Below, piece by piece: positions 18,191-26,542 of a DNA stretch of 64,000 nt. The notes under the pieces are model-generated. The model had not been told where the DNA came from, made no database searches, and worked only from the letters and a program-made list of their open reading frames with translations. This stretch comes from JABCZH01 sp963803775. GTDB taxonomy: Bacteria; Acidobacteriota; Terriglobia; Terriglobales; Acidobacteriaceae. The stretch spans positions 1,302,001 through 1,366,000 of the forward strand of contig CAWDNS010000007.1 of assembly GCA_963803775.1 (NCBI GenBank), given 5' to 3'. How positions within the stretch are numbered: the first letter of the stretch is position 1; each line of letters opens with the position of its first letter. The translations under genes were made by a program, and so were the position numbers.

Positions 18191-19156
18191 TTACTCTGCC
18201 CCCTTGCTCGCGGCGTCAGCTCCAGTGAGCTGCAGAAATATTTCTTCCAGGCTCACCGCCGCCGGACGCAGCTCATTCAAGTCCCATCCCGCCTGCACCA
18301 CCGCGCGGGCCAACTCCCCGCGCACGAACCCTTTTTGGCTTTCCACCTCAAACACGTTGCGGGTTCCGTGCGTCGTCTTGAGTTGGGCTCGGCTCACTCC
18401 CGGAATCTGTTGCAGCCGGGCTACCACAATCGCGGCGTCAACCGCTCCATCCCGCGCTCCCACTTCCACCAACAGTGATTCCGCTCCCCGCGCCCGGTTT
18501 TGCAAGTTCGTCACCGAATCCGTAGCCACCAGCTTGCCCTTATTAATAATGACCACCTGCTCGCAAGTCTGTTCAACTTCCGGCAAAATATGTGTGCTCA
18601 AAATAATCGTGTGATCCCCCGCCAGCCCCTTGATCAGGTCGCGAGTCTCGTTAATCTGCTTAGGATCAAGCCCGGCCGTGGGCTCGTCGAGCACCAGCAC
18701 ATCCGGATTGTGAATGATCGCCTGCGCCAATCCCACCCGTTGCCGATACCCTTTCGAAAGCCGCCCCAGCAGCTTATTTCTCACATCAGCAACCGCGCAG
18801 CGATCGCAAACGTAGTCGACTCGCTTCTTAAGCTCGGCGCCAGACAGACCCTTCAGCTTGCCCACAAACGTCAAATATTCGCCGGTCTCCATTTCCGGGT
18901 ACAGCGGCGGAGACTCAGGCAGATATCCAATGCGCTTTTTGACTTCGAGTGGCTGCTCCAGCACATCGAATCCGGCCACGGTCGCGCCGCCCGACGTTGG
19001 CGGCATAAAGCACGTCAACATGCGCATGGTGGTCGTCTTGCCCGCGCCGTTCGGGCCCAGAAAGCCCACAATCTGGCCTTTCTGCACCTCGAAAGAAATA
19101 TGGTCAACCGCAAGGTTACGCGCGTACTTCTTGGTAAGCTGTTTGACTGAGATCAT
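18191..19156 (-). CDS. ABC transporter ATP-binding protein, GldA-like
   Basis: 321 aa from the ATG at 19156, which gives the normal MISVKQLTKKYARNLAVDHISF beginning. Walker A is GPNGAGKTT, the Q-loop lies in GYLPESPPLY, the signature is LSKGYRQRVGLAQA, Walker B is VLVLDEPTAGLDP and the switch is STHILPE. The C-terminal ~90 residues are the extension common in ABC-2 export ATPases. It is the first gene of the four-gene operon. Upstream in-frame codons (to 19237) lack ATPase-like sequence and were excluded. Confidence 0.93.
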   Translation of the reverse strand: MISVKQLTKKYARNLAVDHISFEVQKGQIVGFLGPNGAGKTTTMRMLTCFMPPTSGGATVAGFDVLEQPLEVKKRIGYLPESPPLYPEMETGEYLTFVGKLKGLSGAELKKRVDYVCDRCAVADVRNKLLGRLSKGYRQRVGLAQAIIHNPDVLVLDEPTAGLDPKQINETRDLIKGLAGDHTIILSTHILPEVEQTCEQVVIINKGKLVATDSVTNLQNRARGAESLLVEVGARDGAVDAAIVVARLQQIPGVSRAQLKTTHGTRNVFEVESQKGFVRGELARAVVQAGWDLNELRPAAVSLEEIFLQLTGADAASKGAE

Positions 19157-19418
19157 AATGATTTGCTTGTAGAAGGTAAGATGCGCAACGCACACATCGT
19201 GAAACGATCCGTCCCAGGGAACTTTGGAGTGAAGCACTATGTTAAGAACTGCGAGGCAAATCTGTCAATCGGATCAACTGGATAAATGGCGACTCAGGAC
19301 CTTCTTAGCGATCTTTGCGAATACTTTGCGCCCTTGGCGGTGAAAAGCTCTCTTTCTGAAGTACCCGAGCCGTCGCTATGTAAGATTGAGCCAGTACCAA
19401 CCGCGCCACGGAGAGCGC
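19157..19418. other. Intergenic between divergent genes
   Basis: 262 bases. Positions about 19303-19350, read on the minus strand, carry a copy of the dispersed ACCGCCAAGGGCGCAAAG-like repeat. Promoters for both divergent genes must lie here, but I cannot place them with confidence. Confidence 0.4.
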
Positions 19419-20390
19419 ATGAACCATCGCACCCTAGGCCGCACTAACTTCGAAGTCAGCGAAATCGCCCACGGCCTATGGGGCATGGGCGATTGGACTG
19501 GCTCCGACGATACCCAATCGCTCGCCGCCCTGCAACTTTCCGTCGATCTGGGCTGTAACTTCTTCGATACCGCCTGGTCCTACGGCAATGGCCACAGCGA
19601 CGCCCTGCTCGGCGAGATTATCTCCCGCAACCCCGGCAAGCGCCTCTATACCGCCTCCAAAATTCCGCCGCTGAACGACAAGTGGCCAGCCTCCGCCAAG
19701 TACAGATACCAGGAAGTTTTCCCGACAGATCACGTTTTCAAATACGCCCGCCTGATCCGCGAAAAACTCGGGACCGACTCCATCGATCTACTTCAATTCC
19801 ACGTCTGGGATGACATTTGGACCGACGAACCCGACTTCCGCAAGACAGTCGAGAAGCTAAAAGGCGACGGCTGGATTCGTTCCTTCGGTCTAAGCCTAAA
19901 TCGCTGGGAACCGGAGAACGGCATTCGCGCCCTTCGCACCGGCCTGGTCGATGCTGTGCAGGTGATCTACAACATTTTCGACCAGTCCCCCGAAGATAAG
20001 CTGTTTCCAGTCTGCCGCGAACTGAAAATCGGCGTCATCGCGCGCGTCCCACTCGATGAAGGCAGCCTCGCCGGCGAGTTGACCGCTGAAACCAGGTTCC
20101 CAAAAAACGACTGGCGCTCCCTCTACTTTGGCCCGGAGAATCTAACCAATACCGTAACCCGAGTGGACAAACTGAAGAAAGTTCTGCCGAAGGGCATGAC
20201 CCTGCCCGAGATGGCCTTGCGTTTTATTCTTTCGAATCCGGTCGTGAGCACGACCATCGTGGGCATGAGGCGCCCCAATCACGTACATGAAAATCTTGCT
20301 GTTAGCAACGCAGGCCCGCTGGATTACGCACTCTTACAAACACTCCGCCAGCACCGTTGGGACCGTCGTCCCCAACCTTGGTCGGACTAA
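19419..20390 (+). CDS. Aldo/keto reductase
   Basis: 323 aa, NADPH-dependent oxidoreductase fold. Motifs: N-terminal MNHRTLGRTNFEVSEIAHGLWGMG, active-site FFDTAWSYGNGHSD (Asp and Tyr of the tetrad), the catalytic Lys in LYTASKIPP, His in LLQFHVWDDIW, and the C-terminal cofactor region VVSTTIVGMRRPNHVHENL. I start at the ATG preceded by GGAG (19410-19413); an upstream in-frame ATG adds 11 residues with no family match. The substrate cannot be read from sequence. Monocistronic, divergent from the ABC operon. Confidence 0.92.
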   Translation: MNHRTLGRTNFEVSEIAHGLWGMGDWTGSDDTQSLAALQLSVDLGCNFFDTAWSYGNGHSDALLGEIISRNPGKRLYTASKIPPLNDKWPASAKYRYQEVFPTDHVFKYARLIREKLGTDSIDLLQFHVWDDIWTDEPDFRKTVEKLKGDGWIRSFGLSLNRWEPENGIRALRTGLVDAVQVIYNIFDQSPEDKLFPVCRELKIGVIARVPLDEGSLAGELTAETRFPKNDWRSLYFGPENLTNTVTRVDKLKKVLPKGMTLPEMALRFILSNPVVSTTIVGMRRPNHVHENLAVSNAGPLDYALLQTLRQHRWDRRPQPWSD

Positions 20391-20396
20391 CTCAAC

Positions 20397-20615
20397 CTAC
20401 GCGACCCTTTGTCGCGGCGCTTCTTCCTCTTCACCGCTGTTCAACACTCCTTCGGTGGTAATCCGGCTAGCTTTGCAGACTTCGGTCGCAATCCTGACGC
20501 CCGCCTCTTTTACCCGCATCGATCCTTCAGCTGACATCGCCGAACTAGCCGCCAGGGCAAACAGCACGGCATCCTCTTGCTTCTCGAAATACAAAACTAC
20601 CTGGCTTGCTGCCAT
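20397..20615 (-). CDS. Small conserved-looking protein, unknown
   Basis: 72 aa: starts MAASQVVLYFEKQEDAVLF, then ALAASSAMSAEGS and KASRITTEGVLNSGEEEE. A strong AGAGGAGG site sits just before the ATG, which argues for a real gene. The VVLYFE strand followed by helices resembles small cytoplasmic proteins seen in Acidobacteria. No domain is recognised. It is convergent with the aldo/keto reductase, seven bases away. Confidence 0.65.
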   Translation of the reverse strand: MAASQVVLYFEKQEDAVLFALAASSAMSAEGSMRVKEAGVRIATEVCKASRITTEGVLNSGEEEEAPRQRVA

Positions 20616-20738
20616 GCCAGCACCTCCTCTGTCGGACTACCTAAATCATAGGCTCACCCCCTAGCCACCCGACGTTATCTCTCTTGATACCCCTCACTCG
20701 AAAGGGCAACCGGTAGTGTTGTGATCCCGAGCAAGCGC

Positions 20739-20786
20739 GTGGTTGCCCCATCCTTTCGCGTTCTTTGCGAAAGGGTGGGATTCCAC
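20739..20786 (+). repeat. Palindromic repeat, copy C
   Basis: Hairpin with CCCCATCCTTTCGC (20746-20759) opposite GCGAAAGGGTGGG and an outer GTGG/CCAC pair. The loop region is CGCGTTCTTTGCG, the most complete version of the family consensus. It lies between two genes with no T-run. Confidence 0.65.
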
Positions 20787-20883
20787 AACAATCGCGCATT
20801 TAGCTCACACACTTTTGTCATCCTGAGGCGACATCTTTTCGTCGCCGAAGGACCCGAGCGAGCCGCGCGTCGCCTCGCGCACT

Positions 20884-21987
20884 TTGCGAGGCGATAAATC
20901 GCGCGTTTGGCTCGCTTCCTTATCCCGCAAAAATGCTAGATTTAATGCTGCATGTCCGCCCCCTGAATCTCGCTTCGTAAAGGCCTGCCGCGCCCAGCCT
21001 GTGGATTGCACTCCGGTATGGTTCATGCGCCAGGCCGGACGCTACATGCCCGAATACCGCGCTGTCCGCAAGCAGTATTCTCTGATCGAGATTTGCAAGC
21101 AGCCCCAAGTCGCCGCCGAAGTGACCATCACCGCCGCCGAAATCCTGGGCGTCGATGCCGCTATCATCTTCGCCGACCTGCTTCTCCCGCTCGAAGTCAT
21201 GGGCATGCCATTCCATTTCTCTCCCGGCGAAGGTCCAGTCATCGAGAAGCCAATTCGAGGCAGGGAAGACGTCACCCGCCTTCGCACCGACCAGGCCGCC
21301 GATCTCGGCTACGTCTCCGAAGCCATCCGCCTGGTAAGCCGTCACTTCGGGGATGAGCTTCCCGTCATTGGCTTTTGTGGCGCGCCTTTCACCCTCGCCA
21401 GCTACATGATCGAAGGCGGCAGCTCACGCAACTACGTCCACACCAAGAAGATGATGTACTCGTCCCCCGAAACCTGGGACGAACTCCTGCGCAAGCTGGT
21501 AGCAGTCACCTCCGAATACGCCGCCGAGCAGGTCCGCGCCGGAGCCGACGCCATCCAGATCTTCGATAGCTGGGTCGGCTGCCTCAGCGTCGAAGACTAT
21601 CGCCGCTACGTGCTGCCGCGAACCACCGAACTGGTAAAGAAACTCCAGGCCACCGGCGCACCCGTCATCTATTTCGGCACCGACACTGCCACACTCCTAC
21701 CTTCCATGCAGGAAACCGGCGCTGACGTAATCGGCCTCGACTGGCGAATTCCACTCGACGAAGGCTGGGCCAAACTAGGCAACAAGAAATCCGTGCAGGG
21801 AAATCTAGATCCGGTCCTGCTCTTCGCCGGCTGGCCGGAACTTAAATCTCGCGCCGAAGACATTCTTAGCCGTGCTGCCGGTCGCCCCGGCCACATCTTT
21901 AATCTGGGTCACGGCATCGTGCCCGAAACGCCGGTAGAAAACGTAAAGGCCCTCGCGAAGTTCGTGCAAGAACGGGGCACTCTGTGA
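20884..21987 (+). CDS. hemE: Uroporphyrinogen decarboxylase
   Basis: Removes the four acetate carboxyls of uroporphyrinogen III to give coproporphyrinogen III in haem synthesis. Signatures: RFVKACRAQPVDCTPVWFMRQAGRYMPEYR-type N terminus (split here: PVWFMRQAGRYMPEYR), IFADLLLPLEVMG, GFCGAPFTLASYMIEGG, and LDWRIPLDEGW, GLDW and FNLGHGIVPETP near the end. The start is uncertain. The in-frame start as written is a TTG inside a repeat, but removing one C from the five-C run at 20959-20963 would give MSAPESRFVKAC from the ATG at 20952, which looks like the normal beginning. First gene of a hemE-hemH-hemG cluster. Confidence 0.93.
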   Translation: MRGDKSRVWLASLSRKNARFNAACPPPESRFVKACRAQPVDCTPVWFMRQAGRYMPEYRAVRKQYSLIEICKQPQVAAEVTITAAEILGVDAAIIFADLLLPLEVMGMPFHFSPGEGPVIEKPIRGREDVTRLRTDQAADLGYVSEAIRLVSRHFGDELPVIGFCGAPFTLASYMIEGGSSRNYVHTKKMMYSSPETWDELLRKLVAVTSEYAAEQVRAGADAIQIFDSWVGCLSVEDYRRYVLPRTTELVKKLQATGAPVIYFGTDTATLLPSMQETGADVIGLDWRIPLDEGWAKLGNKKSVQGNLDPVLLFAGWPELKSRAEDILSRAAGRPGHIFNLGHGIVPETPVENVKALAKFVQERGTL

Positions 21988-22017
21988 ACCTCAGCCTGCC
22001 CTGAGCGAAGTCGAAGG

Positions 22018-22944
22018 GTGTCCTCTGTGGTTAGATCTTGTAACGAGAAGTCGAAAGTGGATCAAGCCTCACAACCCGAAACCACCGCCGTCCTGCTCCT
22101 GGCCCATGGCAGCCCCGATTCCGTCGACCAGATCCCCGAATTCCTCCTGCGCGTAACCGGGGGCCGTCCCGTTCCGCCAGAATCTATCAAAGAAATCCAA
22201 CACCGTTACAGCCTGATCGGCCGCTCCCCGCTCACCGAACTAACCAGGAAGCAAGCCGAACTTCTCGCCCACAAACTCGGCCTGCGCGTGTACGTCGGCA
22301 TGCGCAACTGGCATCCCTACATCGCAGACACCGTCCGTACCATGATTTCCGATGGCGTGAATCACGCCATTGTTATCTGCCTCGCGCCGCAGAATTCCCG
22401 CACCAGTGTCGGCCTCTACCGCTCAGCCCTAACCAAAGAGAATCCACCGTTCACCATTGATTTCATCGACTCCTGGCACGATCATCCTTTATTAATACAA
22501 GCCTTCGCCGAAAAGCTCCGTACCGCAAGACCGCCGAACGTCCCAACCATCTTCACCGCTCACAGCGTCCCCCAGCGCACCGTCACTGAAGGCGACCCTT
22601 ACGAGCGCCAAGCCAAAGAAACCGCGGCGTTAGTAGCAAAGCAAGCCGGGCTCGCTGCCGAGAATTGGACATTCGCATTTCAAAGCCAAGGCATCTCCGG
22701 AGGCCCATGGCTAGGCCCCACGGTAGAAGACACAATCCTCGGTCTCAAGAAGAACGGCCGCGATACCGTCTTCATTCAACCCATCGGCTTTCTCTGCGAC
22801 CACGTAGAAGTCCTCTACGACATCGACATCAGCTTCAAACAATTCGCCGAGAACCAGGGCATGCGCCTGACCCGCGCCGCTTCTCTGAACGACTCGCCCT
22901 TACTCACCGCCGCCCTCGCCAGCCTGGTCAGCAGTTTCACATGA
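22018..22944 (+). CDS. hemH: Ferrochelatase
   Basis: Inserts Fe(II) into protoporphyrin (or coproporphyrin). Family motifs: VLLLAHGSPDSVDQIPEFL near the N terminus, GMRNWHPYIADTV, the catalytic His in TIFTAHSVPQR, the FAFQSQGISGGPWLGP segment, and PIGFLCDHVEVLYDIDI with the conserved Glu near the C terminus. The GTG at 22018 is the longest start; a GTG at 22057 (VDQASQPE) preceded by GAGAAG is a plausible shorter one, since the intervening bases contain part of a dispersed repeat (CTGAGCGAAGTCGAAGG). The stop overlaps the next start (ATGA). Confidence 0.93.
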   Translation: MSSVVRSCNEKSKVDQASQPETTAVLLLAHGSPDSVDQIPEFLLRVTGGRPVPPESIKEIQHRYSLIGRSPLTELTRKQAELLAHKLGLRVYVGMRNWHPYIADTVRTMISDGVNHAIVICLAPQNSRTSVGLYRSALTKENPPFTIDFIDSWHDHPLLIQAFAEKLRTARPPNVPTIFTAHSVPQRTVTEGDPYERQAKETAALVAKQAGLAAENWTFAFQSQGISGGPWLGPTVEDTILGLKKNGRDTVFIQPIGFLCDHVEVLYDIDISFKQFAENQGMRLTRAASLNDSPLLTAALASLVSSFT

Positions 22945-24341
22945 AACGCATCGCCATCATCGGCGGAGGCATCTCAGGTCTCTCCGCCGCTTTCGCCCTC
23001 GAAAAGCACCGCCGCGCTGGCGTCGAGGTCGAGTACGCACTCTTCGAATCTTCTCCACGCCTCGGTGGCGTCCTCCTCACCGAATCCATTGACGGATGCC
23101 TCATCGAAGCCGGCCCCGACTCCTTCCTCACCGAAAAACCCTGGGCTGCCGATCTCTGCCGCGAAGTCGGATTAGCCGAACAACTAATCGCCTCCAACGA
23201 TCGCGACCGCAAAACCTACATCCTGGTGAACGGCCATCTCGTCCCCATGCCCGATGGCCTCATGTTCATGGTTCCCACCAAAATGCTGCCCGCTATCTGG
23301 TCGCCATTATTTTCCACCCGCACCAAGTTCCGCATGATGCGCGAGTGGTTTCAGTCTCCGCGCAAGTCGCCTGCGGACGAGAGCGTTGCCTCCTTTGTTG
23401 AGCGTCACTACGGCAGGGAAGTGGTCGATCGCCTTGCCGACCCGTTGCTCTCCGGCGTCTACGGAGGCCACGCCGACAAGCTCAGCCTGCGTGCAGTTCT
23501 GCCCCGTTTTGCCGAGATGGAAGCCAGCCACGGCAGTCTCGGCCGCGCTCTGATCTCCACACTCCAGAAAACCCCAAAGCCCGCCGCACCAAAGCCTCTT
23601 TTTACCTCGCTGAAAAACGGCATGCAGCAAATGGCGGGCGCAATCATTTCCCATCTGCCCCCCTCCACTCTGCACATCAATACTCCAGTGCAAGCCATTC
23701 AACAGCAGGACACTAGTTGGCTGGTCTCCGCTGGCTACGCCACAGATCAATTCGACGCCGTCATACTCGCCACTTCCACCCCAGCCGCCGCTCGTCTCGG
23801 ATTGCCCACCCAACTAACAAGCGCTCTCGCCGCCATCGAATACACTTCTTCCGTCACCATCGCTATCGCCTACGATCGGCAGGTCCGGCAAAGCCTTCCG
23901 CCCGGCTTCGGATTTCTCGTCCCGCGCAGTGAAGGGAAGCGCCTGTTGGCCGCAACCTTCGTGCATAACAAATTTCCCCACCGCGCTCCCCCAGACCGCG
24001 CCTTGATCCGCTGTTTCCTCGGCGGCGCGCACCACCCCGCCATCCTCGATCAATCCGACGAAGAAATTCTCCGCCTCGCCAAACAAGAACTTCGCCAAAT
24101 CCTCCATCTCACCGCCGAGCCGCTTTTCACTCGCATATACAAATGGAAGGACGCCATGGCGCAGTACAACGTAGGCCACATCGAAAGAATCAACGCAATC
24201 GAGCAAGGCTGCCGCGACTTACCCAATCTCGCCCTCGCCGGCAACGCCTACCACGGCATCGGCGTACCCGACTGCGTCCGCTCCGGCACCGAAGCAGCCA
24301 ATCGCATCCTGCAAACCTTGGACCTGCCGCCGCTTAAATAG
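22941..24341 (+). CDS. hemG: Protoporphyrinogen (or coproporphyrinogen) oxidase, FAD type
   Basis: 466 aa, oxygen-dependent HemY/PgoX-type enzyme that aromatises the porphyrinogen ring. N-terminal FAD-binding motif RIAIIGGGISGLSAAFALE, then LFESSPRLGGVL and EAGPDSFLTEKPW; middle DPLLSGVYGGHADKLS; C-terminal FAD part LAGNAYHGIGVPDCVRSG. The start ATG overlaps the hemH stop (ATGA at 22941-22944). Longer in-frame readings to the left lie within hemH and were rejected. The symbol hemG is used loosely here; the protein is not the E. coli flavodoxin type. Neighbours show a dedicated haem operon. Confidence 0.93.
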   Translation: MKRIAIIGGGISGLSAAFALEKHRRAGVEVEYALFESSPRLGGVLLTESIDGCLIEAGPDSFLTEKPWAADLCREVGLAEQLIASNDRDRKTYILVNGHLVPMPDGLMFMVPTKMLPAIWSPLFSTRTKFRMMREWFQSPRKSPADESVASFVERHYGREVVDRLADPLLSGVYGGHADKLSLRAVLPRFAEMEASHGSLGRALISTLQKTPKPAAPKPLFTSLKNGMQQMAGAIISHLPPSTLHINTPVQAIQQQDTSWLVSAGYATDQFDAVILATSTPAAARLGLPTQLTSALAAIEYTSSVTIAIAYDRQVRQSLPPGFGFLVPRSEGKRLLAATFVHNKFPHRAPPDRALIRCFLGGAHHPAILDQSDEEILRLAKQELRQILHLTAEPLFTRIYKWKDAMAQYNVGHIERINAIEQGCRDLPNLALAGNAYHGIGVPDCVRSGTEAANRILQTLDLPPLK

Positions 24342-24346
24342 CGCGG

Positions 24347-24390
24347 GTGCCCCGTTCCTAGCGCGTCCTTTGCGCTAGGGGCGGGGATTT
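24347..24390 (+). repeat. Palindromic repeat, copy D
   Basis: GTGCCCCGTTCCTAGCGCG and GCGCTAGGGGCGGGG form a stem around CGTCCTTTGCG. Nearly identical (two differences) to the copy at 26477-26520, 2.1 kb away. Located five bases after the hemG stop, so it may also stabilise the hem mRNA end. Confidence 0.7.
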
Positions 24391-24465
24391 GTCTTGTCAT
24401 CCCGCGTCGACGAGCCGCAACAACCGTAAAGCTGGCGATCTAACTTGGGCTTAAGGCTCGGTAAT

Positions 24466-25062
24466 CTACTTCTTCGCCATCTCTTTCGGCAACGGATTAC
24501 CCTGCCGCTCCGTGTCCCACAAAATGCTCAACACCCACCAGCGCTTTCCATCGTCGAACATCTGAATGCTGTTGATCCCGCGCTCAAACGGCTTCCCGCC
24601 TTTTTCATTCCGCGATTCATAACTGCTGAACACTTGCGAAACATTTCCAAACGTCTGCACCCGGTTCACCATCGCGTTCTCATAAAATCCCTGGCTCTTG
24701 AACACCGCGCCCGCCATGCCGATGAATTCATCCACTCCCAACAACGTCACCGACACGCTTCCGTCCGGCTTCCGCCCTACCGCCGTGAACCGCGCCTGCG
24801 GCACAAACAACGAGCGGAAGCGGTTCCAGTCGCGCTCGCCCGCCGGTCCCGAGATCACGTCATAAATCGCCGCCAGCAGCGCCTCCCTCGACTTCACATC
24901 TTCCGGCCGCGCCGCCGGGACCTGTGCCGCCAGATCCTTCACCGCCGCGGTATTTTCCGCCCTCTGCGCTCGATCCATCTGCGCCGCCGTCTGCGTGGAG
25001 TTTTGCGCCATCGCCGTTACCGCCAGAAACACAATCGCCAGATGTCTCACCGTTCCTCCCAT
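24466..25062 (-). CDS. Exported NTF2/SnoaL-like protein
   Basis: About 195-199 aa. The signal peptide is VRHLAIVFLAVTAMAQ; the mature part has helices (AALLAAIYDVISGPAGERDWNRF split as AIYDVISGPAGERDW), RSLFVPQARFT, VDEFIGMA, NRVQTFGNVSQVFSSYESR and GINSIQMFDDGKRWWVLSILW, the cone fold typical of DUF4440/SnoaL-like proteins. The ATG at 25062 has poor ribosome-site spacing; a GTG at 25050 preceded by GGGAGG is an equal choice and starts directly with the signal peptide. Function unknown; this fold includes isomerases and binding proteins. Confidence 0.8.
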   Translation of the reverse strand: MGGTVRHLAIVFLAVTAMAQNSTQTAAQMDRAQRAENTAAVKDLAAQVPAARPEDVKSREALLAAIYDVISGPAGERDWNRFRSLFVPQARFTAVGRKPDGSVSVTLLGVDEFIGMAGAVFKSQGFYENAMVNRVQTFGNVSQVFSSYESRNEKGGKPFERGINSIQMFDDGKRWWVLSILWDTERQGNPLPKEMAKK

Positions 25063-25098
25063 TCCTTCTCTAGATATTTCGCCTCCAATGTAGCATGA

Positions 25099-25120
25099 CC
25101 CATAAATATGGTAATATGGG
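25099..25120 (+). promoter_or_regulatory. Putative vapBC operator
   Basis: CCCATA (25099-25104) and TATGGG (25115-25120) form an inverted repeat four bases before the vapB GTG. VapB/VapBC complexes usually repress their own promoter through such palindromes (family knowledge). The AT-rich centre could also be the -10 region. Confidence 0.5.
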
Positions 25121-25123
25121 CCT

Positions 25124-25369
25124 GTGAAGACGACCCTCGAAATCCCCGATTTTCTGTTCCGCCGCGCAAAGTCGGCCGCCGCCCAACGCGGTATTCCCCT
25201 GCGCCAGCTCGTCACCGAGGCGGTCCAGGAAAAATTGAAAACGACCTCCCACGAAAAGCCCTGGATGAAGCATCTCGGAAAGCTCAAACATCTGCATACG
25301 GAGAGAAAGCAAATCGAAAAGCGGGTGGAAGAAGCCTTCGAGCAGATCGATCGGGAAGTCTGGCAATGA
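25124..25369 (+). CDS. vapB: VapB-type antitoxin
   Basis: 81 aa, GTG start. The N-terminal KTTLEIPDFLFRRAKSAA then RGIPLRQLVTEAV is a ribbon-helix-helix DNA-binding domain with the usual strand KTTLEIP; the C-terminal half (HLGKLKHLHTERKQIEKRV) is the likely toxin-binding helix. It overlaps the VapC gene by four bases (ATGA), the normal VapBC arrangement. It should neutralise VapC and repress the operon. Confidence 0.88.
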   Translation: MKTTLEIPDFLFRRAKSAAAQRGIPLRQLVTEAVQEKLKTTSHEKPWMKHLGKLKHLHTERKQIEKRVEEAFEQIDREVWQ

Positions 25370-25743
25370 TTCTCGACACCAACGCCTTGTCTGCTGCCGC
25401 GGACGATGATCCTGGCGCTGTTGCCGTTCTCGCTCGCGCTGATCAGATGGCAATTCCCGTGATTGTTCTCGGCGAGTATCGGCACGGCATCGCCCAGTCA
25501 CGCCATCGCGCCAGCTACGAAAACTGGCTGGAGGAACTGCTCAACGATTGCATGGTGTTGGACATTCAGGAGCCAACCACGCATTATTACGCCGAGATCA
25601 GCCTCGAACTAAAGCGCAAGGGTAAGCGGATTCCAACCAATGATCTTTGGATCGCCGCACTCTGCCGGCAGCATTCTCTTCCCCTCCTAAGCCGCGATCG
25701 CCATTTCGATTTGGTAGCCGGAACCAAACGCATCGATTGGTAA
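25366..25743 (+). CDS. vapC: VapC-type PIN-domain RNase toxin
   Basis: 125 aa. The four acidic metal-binding positions of the PIN domain are visible: Asp4 (MILDTNALS), Glu in VIVLGEYRHG, Asp in RIPTNDLWIAA, and Asp in LLSRDRHFDLV. VapC toxins cleave tRNA or rRNA (family knowledge); here the target is unknown. All catalytic residues are present, so the toxin looks intact. Confidence 0.92.
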   Translation: MILDTNALSAAADDDPGAVAVLARADQMAIPVIVLGEYRHGIAQSRHRASYENWLEELLNDCMVLDIQEPTTHYYAEISLELKRKGKRIPTNDLWIAALCRQHSLPLLSRDRHFDLVAGTKRIDW

Positions 25744-25846
25744 CGTGTAGCGCGGGCGCCCCCGCCCGCGCATTGCGCCCATTCAATCCCTATCCACCGT
25801 GTCATTCCGAATCGCTTTAGCGATGAGGAATCTGCTTCCCTAAGAC

Positions 25847-26329
25847 CTACTTTCTCAGTATCCCCCAAGCCTGACGATACTCCTCAAACTTCGATCGCTT
25901 CTTCCGCGTCTCCGGAAACAATTTCAACGACCGCAACCGCTGAAACACTTTCACCGGAAACACATACCAGGCGTCCTTCGGCACCACATACGCAACCAGA
26001 GCATCAATGTCCTGCGCGCAATAAGCCCGAAACGCATGATCATGCGTGCGAAAACTGTACCCGCCATCCTCACCCTCGCAATGCGCCGACTTCACCTGCA
26101 CCCGCCGCAACCCCGCGCCGCCATCCACCACAAAGTCATACCGGTCGCTATCGCCCCAGGTCTTCGACACCGTAAATCCCAAGCTGGCAACTTTCGCCAG
26201 AAACGCCGCCTCCGCAATCTCCCCGCGCCGCTTCCCCGTAACCACCGGCCCCCACCGCTCCGCCGCGGACCACACACTCCCGATGTCCGCCGCTGCCATC
26301 AAAACCCCAACCACCACACCGATACTCAT
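25847..26329 (-). CDS. PD-(D/E)XK nuclease-like protein (intron-associated type)
   Basis: About 160 aa. After an N-terminal segment comes GKRRGEIAEAAFLAKVASLGF, then TWGDSDRYDFVVD and the catalytic QVK (RRVQVKSAH), matching the 'group I intron-associated PD-(D/E)XK endonuclease' fold (GExAE, D, xVK). DALVAYVVPKDAWYVFPV completes the sheet. The chosen ATG has GAGGAG ten bases upstream; a longer in-frame reading to 26449 and a shorter ATG at 26299 are possible. It sits next to vapBC and between palindromic repeats. No intron is seen nearby, so a role as a solitary repair or restriction nuclease is equally likely. Confidence 0.75.
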   Translation of the reverse strand: MSIGVVVGVLMAAADIGSVWSAAERWGPVVTGKRRGEIAEAAFLAKVASLGFTVSKTWGDSDRYDFVVDGGAGLRRVQVKSAHCEGEDGGYSFRTHDHAFRAYCAQDIDALVAYVVPKDAWYVFPVKVFQRLRSLKLFPETRKKRSKFEEYRQAWGILRK

Positions 26330-26365
26330 CGCTGATTTACTCCTCTCACCACCTGATTCAACTGG

Positions 26366-26403
26366 GTCCCCGCTTCTCGCCGATTTTGCGAGAAGTGGGA
26401 GAC
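26366..26403 (+). repeat. Palindromic repeat, copy E
   Basis: GTCCCCGCTTCTCGC and GCGAGAAGTGGGAGAC form the stem around CGATTTT. It lies just upstream (on the minus strand) of the nuclease gene. The stem differs from the other copies by paired changes, while the overall layout is kept. Confidence 0.6.
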
Positions 26404-26476
26404 AGCGCCCCGACTCTACGATTTCACACGCGAGTGTCCGGACCACCACGCGGGTGTCCGGATCACCAACGCGCGG

Positions 26477-26520
26477 GTGCCCCGTTCCTAGCGCGTTCTC
26501 TGCGCTAGGGGCGGGGATTT
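26477..26520 (+). repeat. Palindromic repeat, copy F
   Basis: GTGCCCCGTTCCTAGCGCG, loop TTCTCT, and GCGCTAGGGGCGGGGATTT. Near-identical to copy D at 24347-24390. Between these two copies lie the NTF2-like gene, vapBC and the nuclease. Confidence 0.7.
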
Positions 26521-26542
26521 TGACGGGGCGGTTCGGAGTCCC

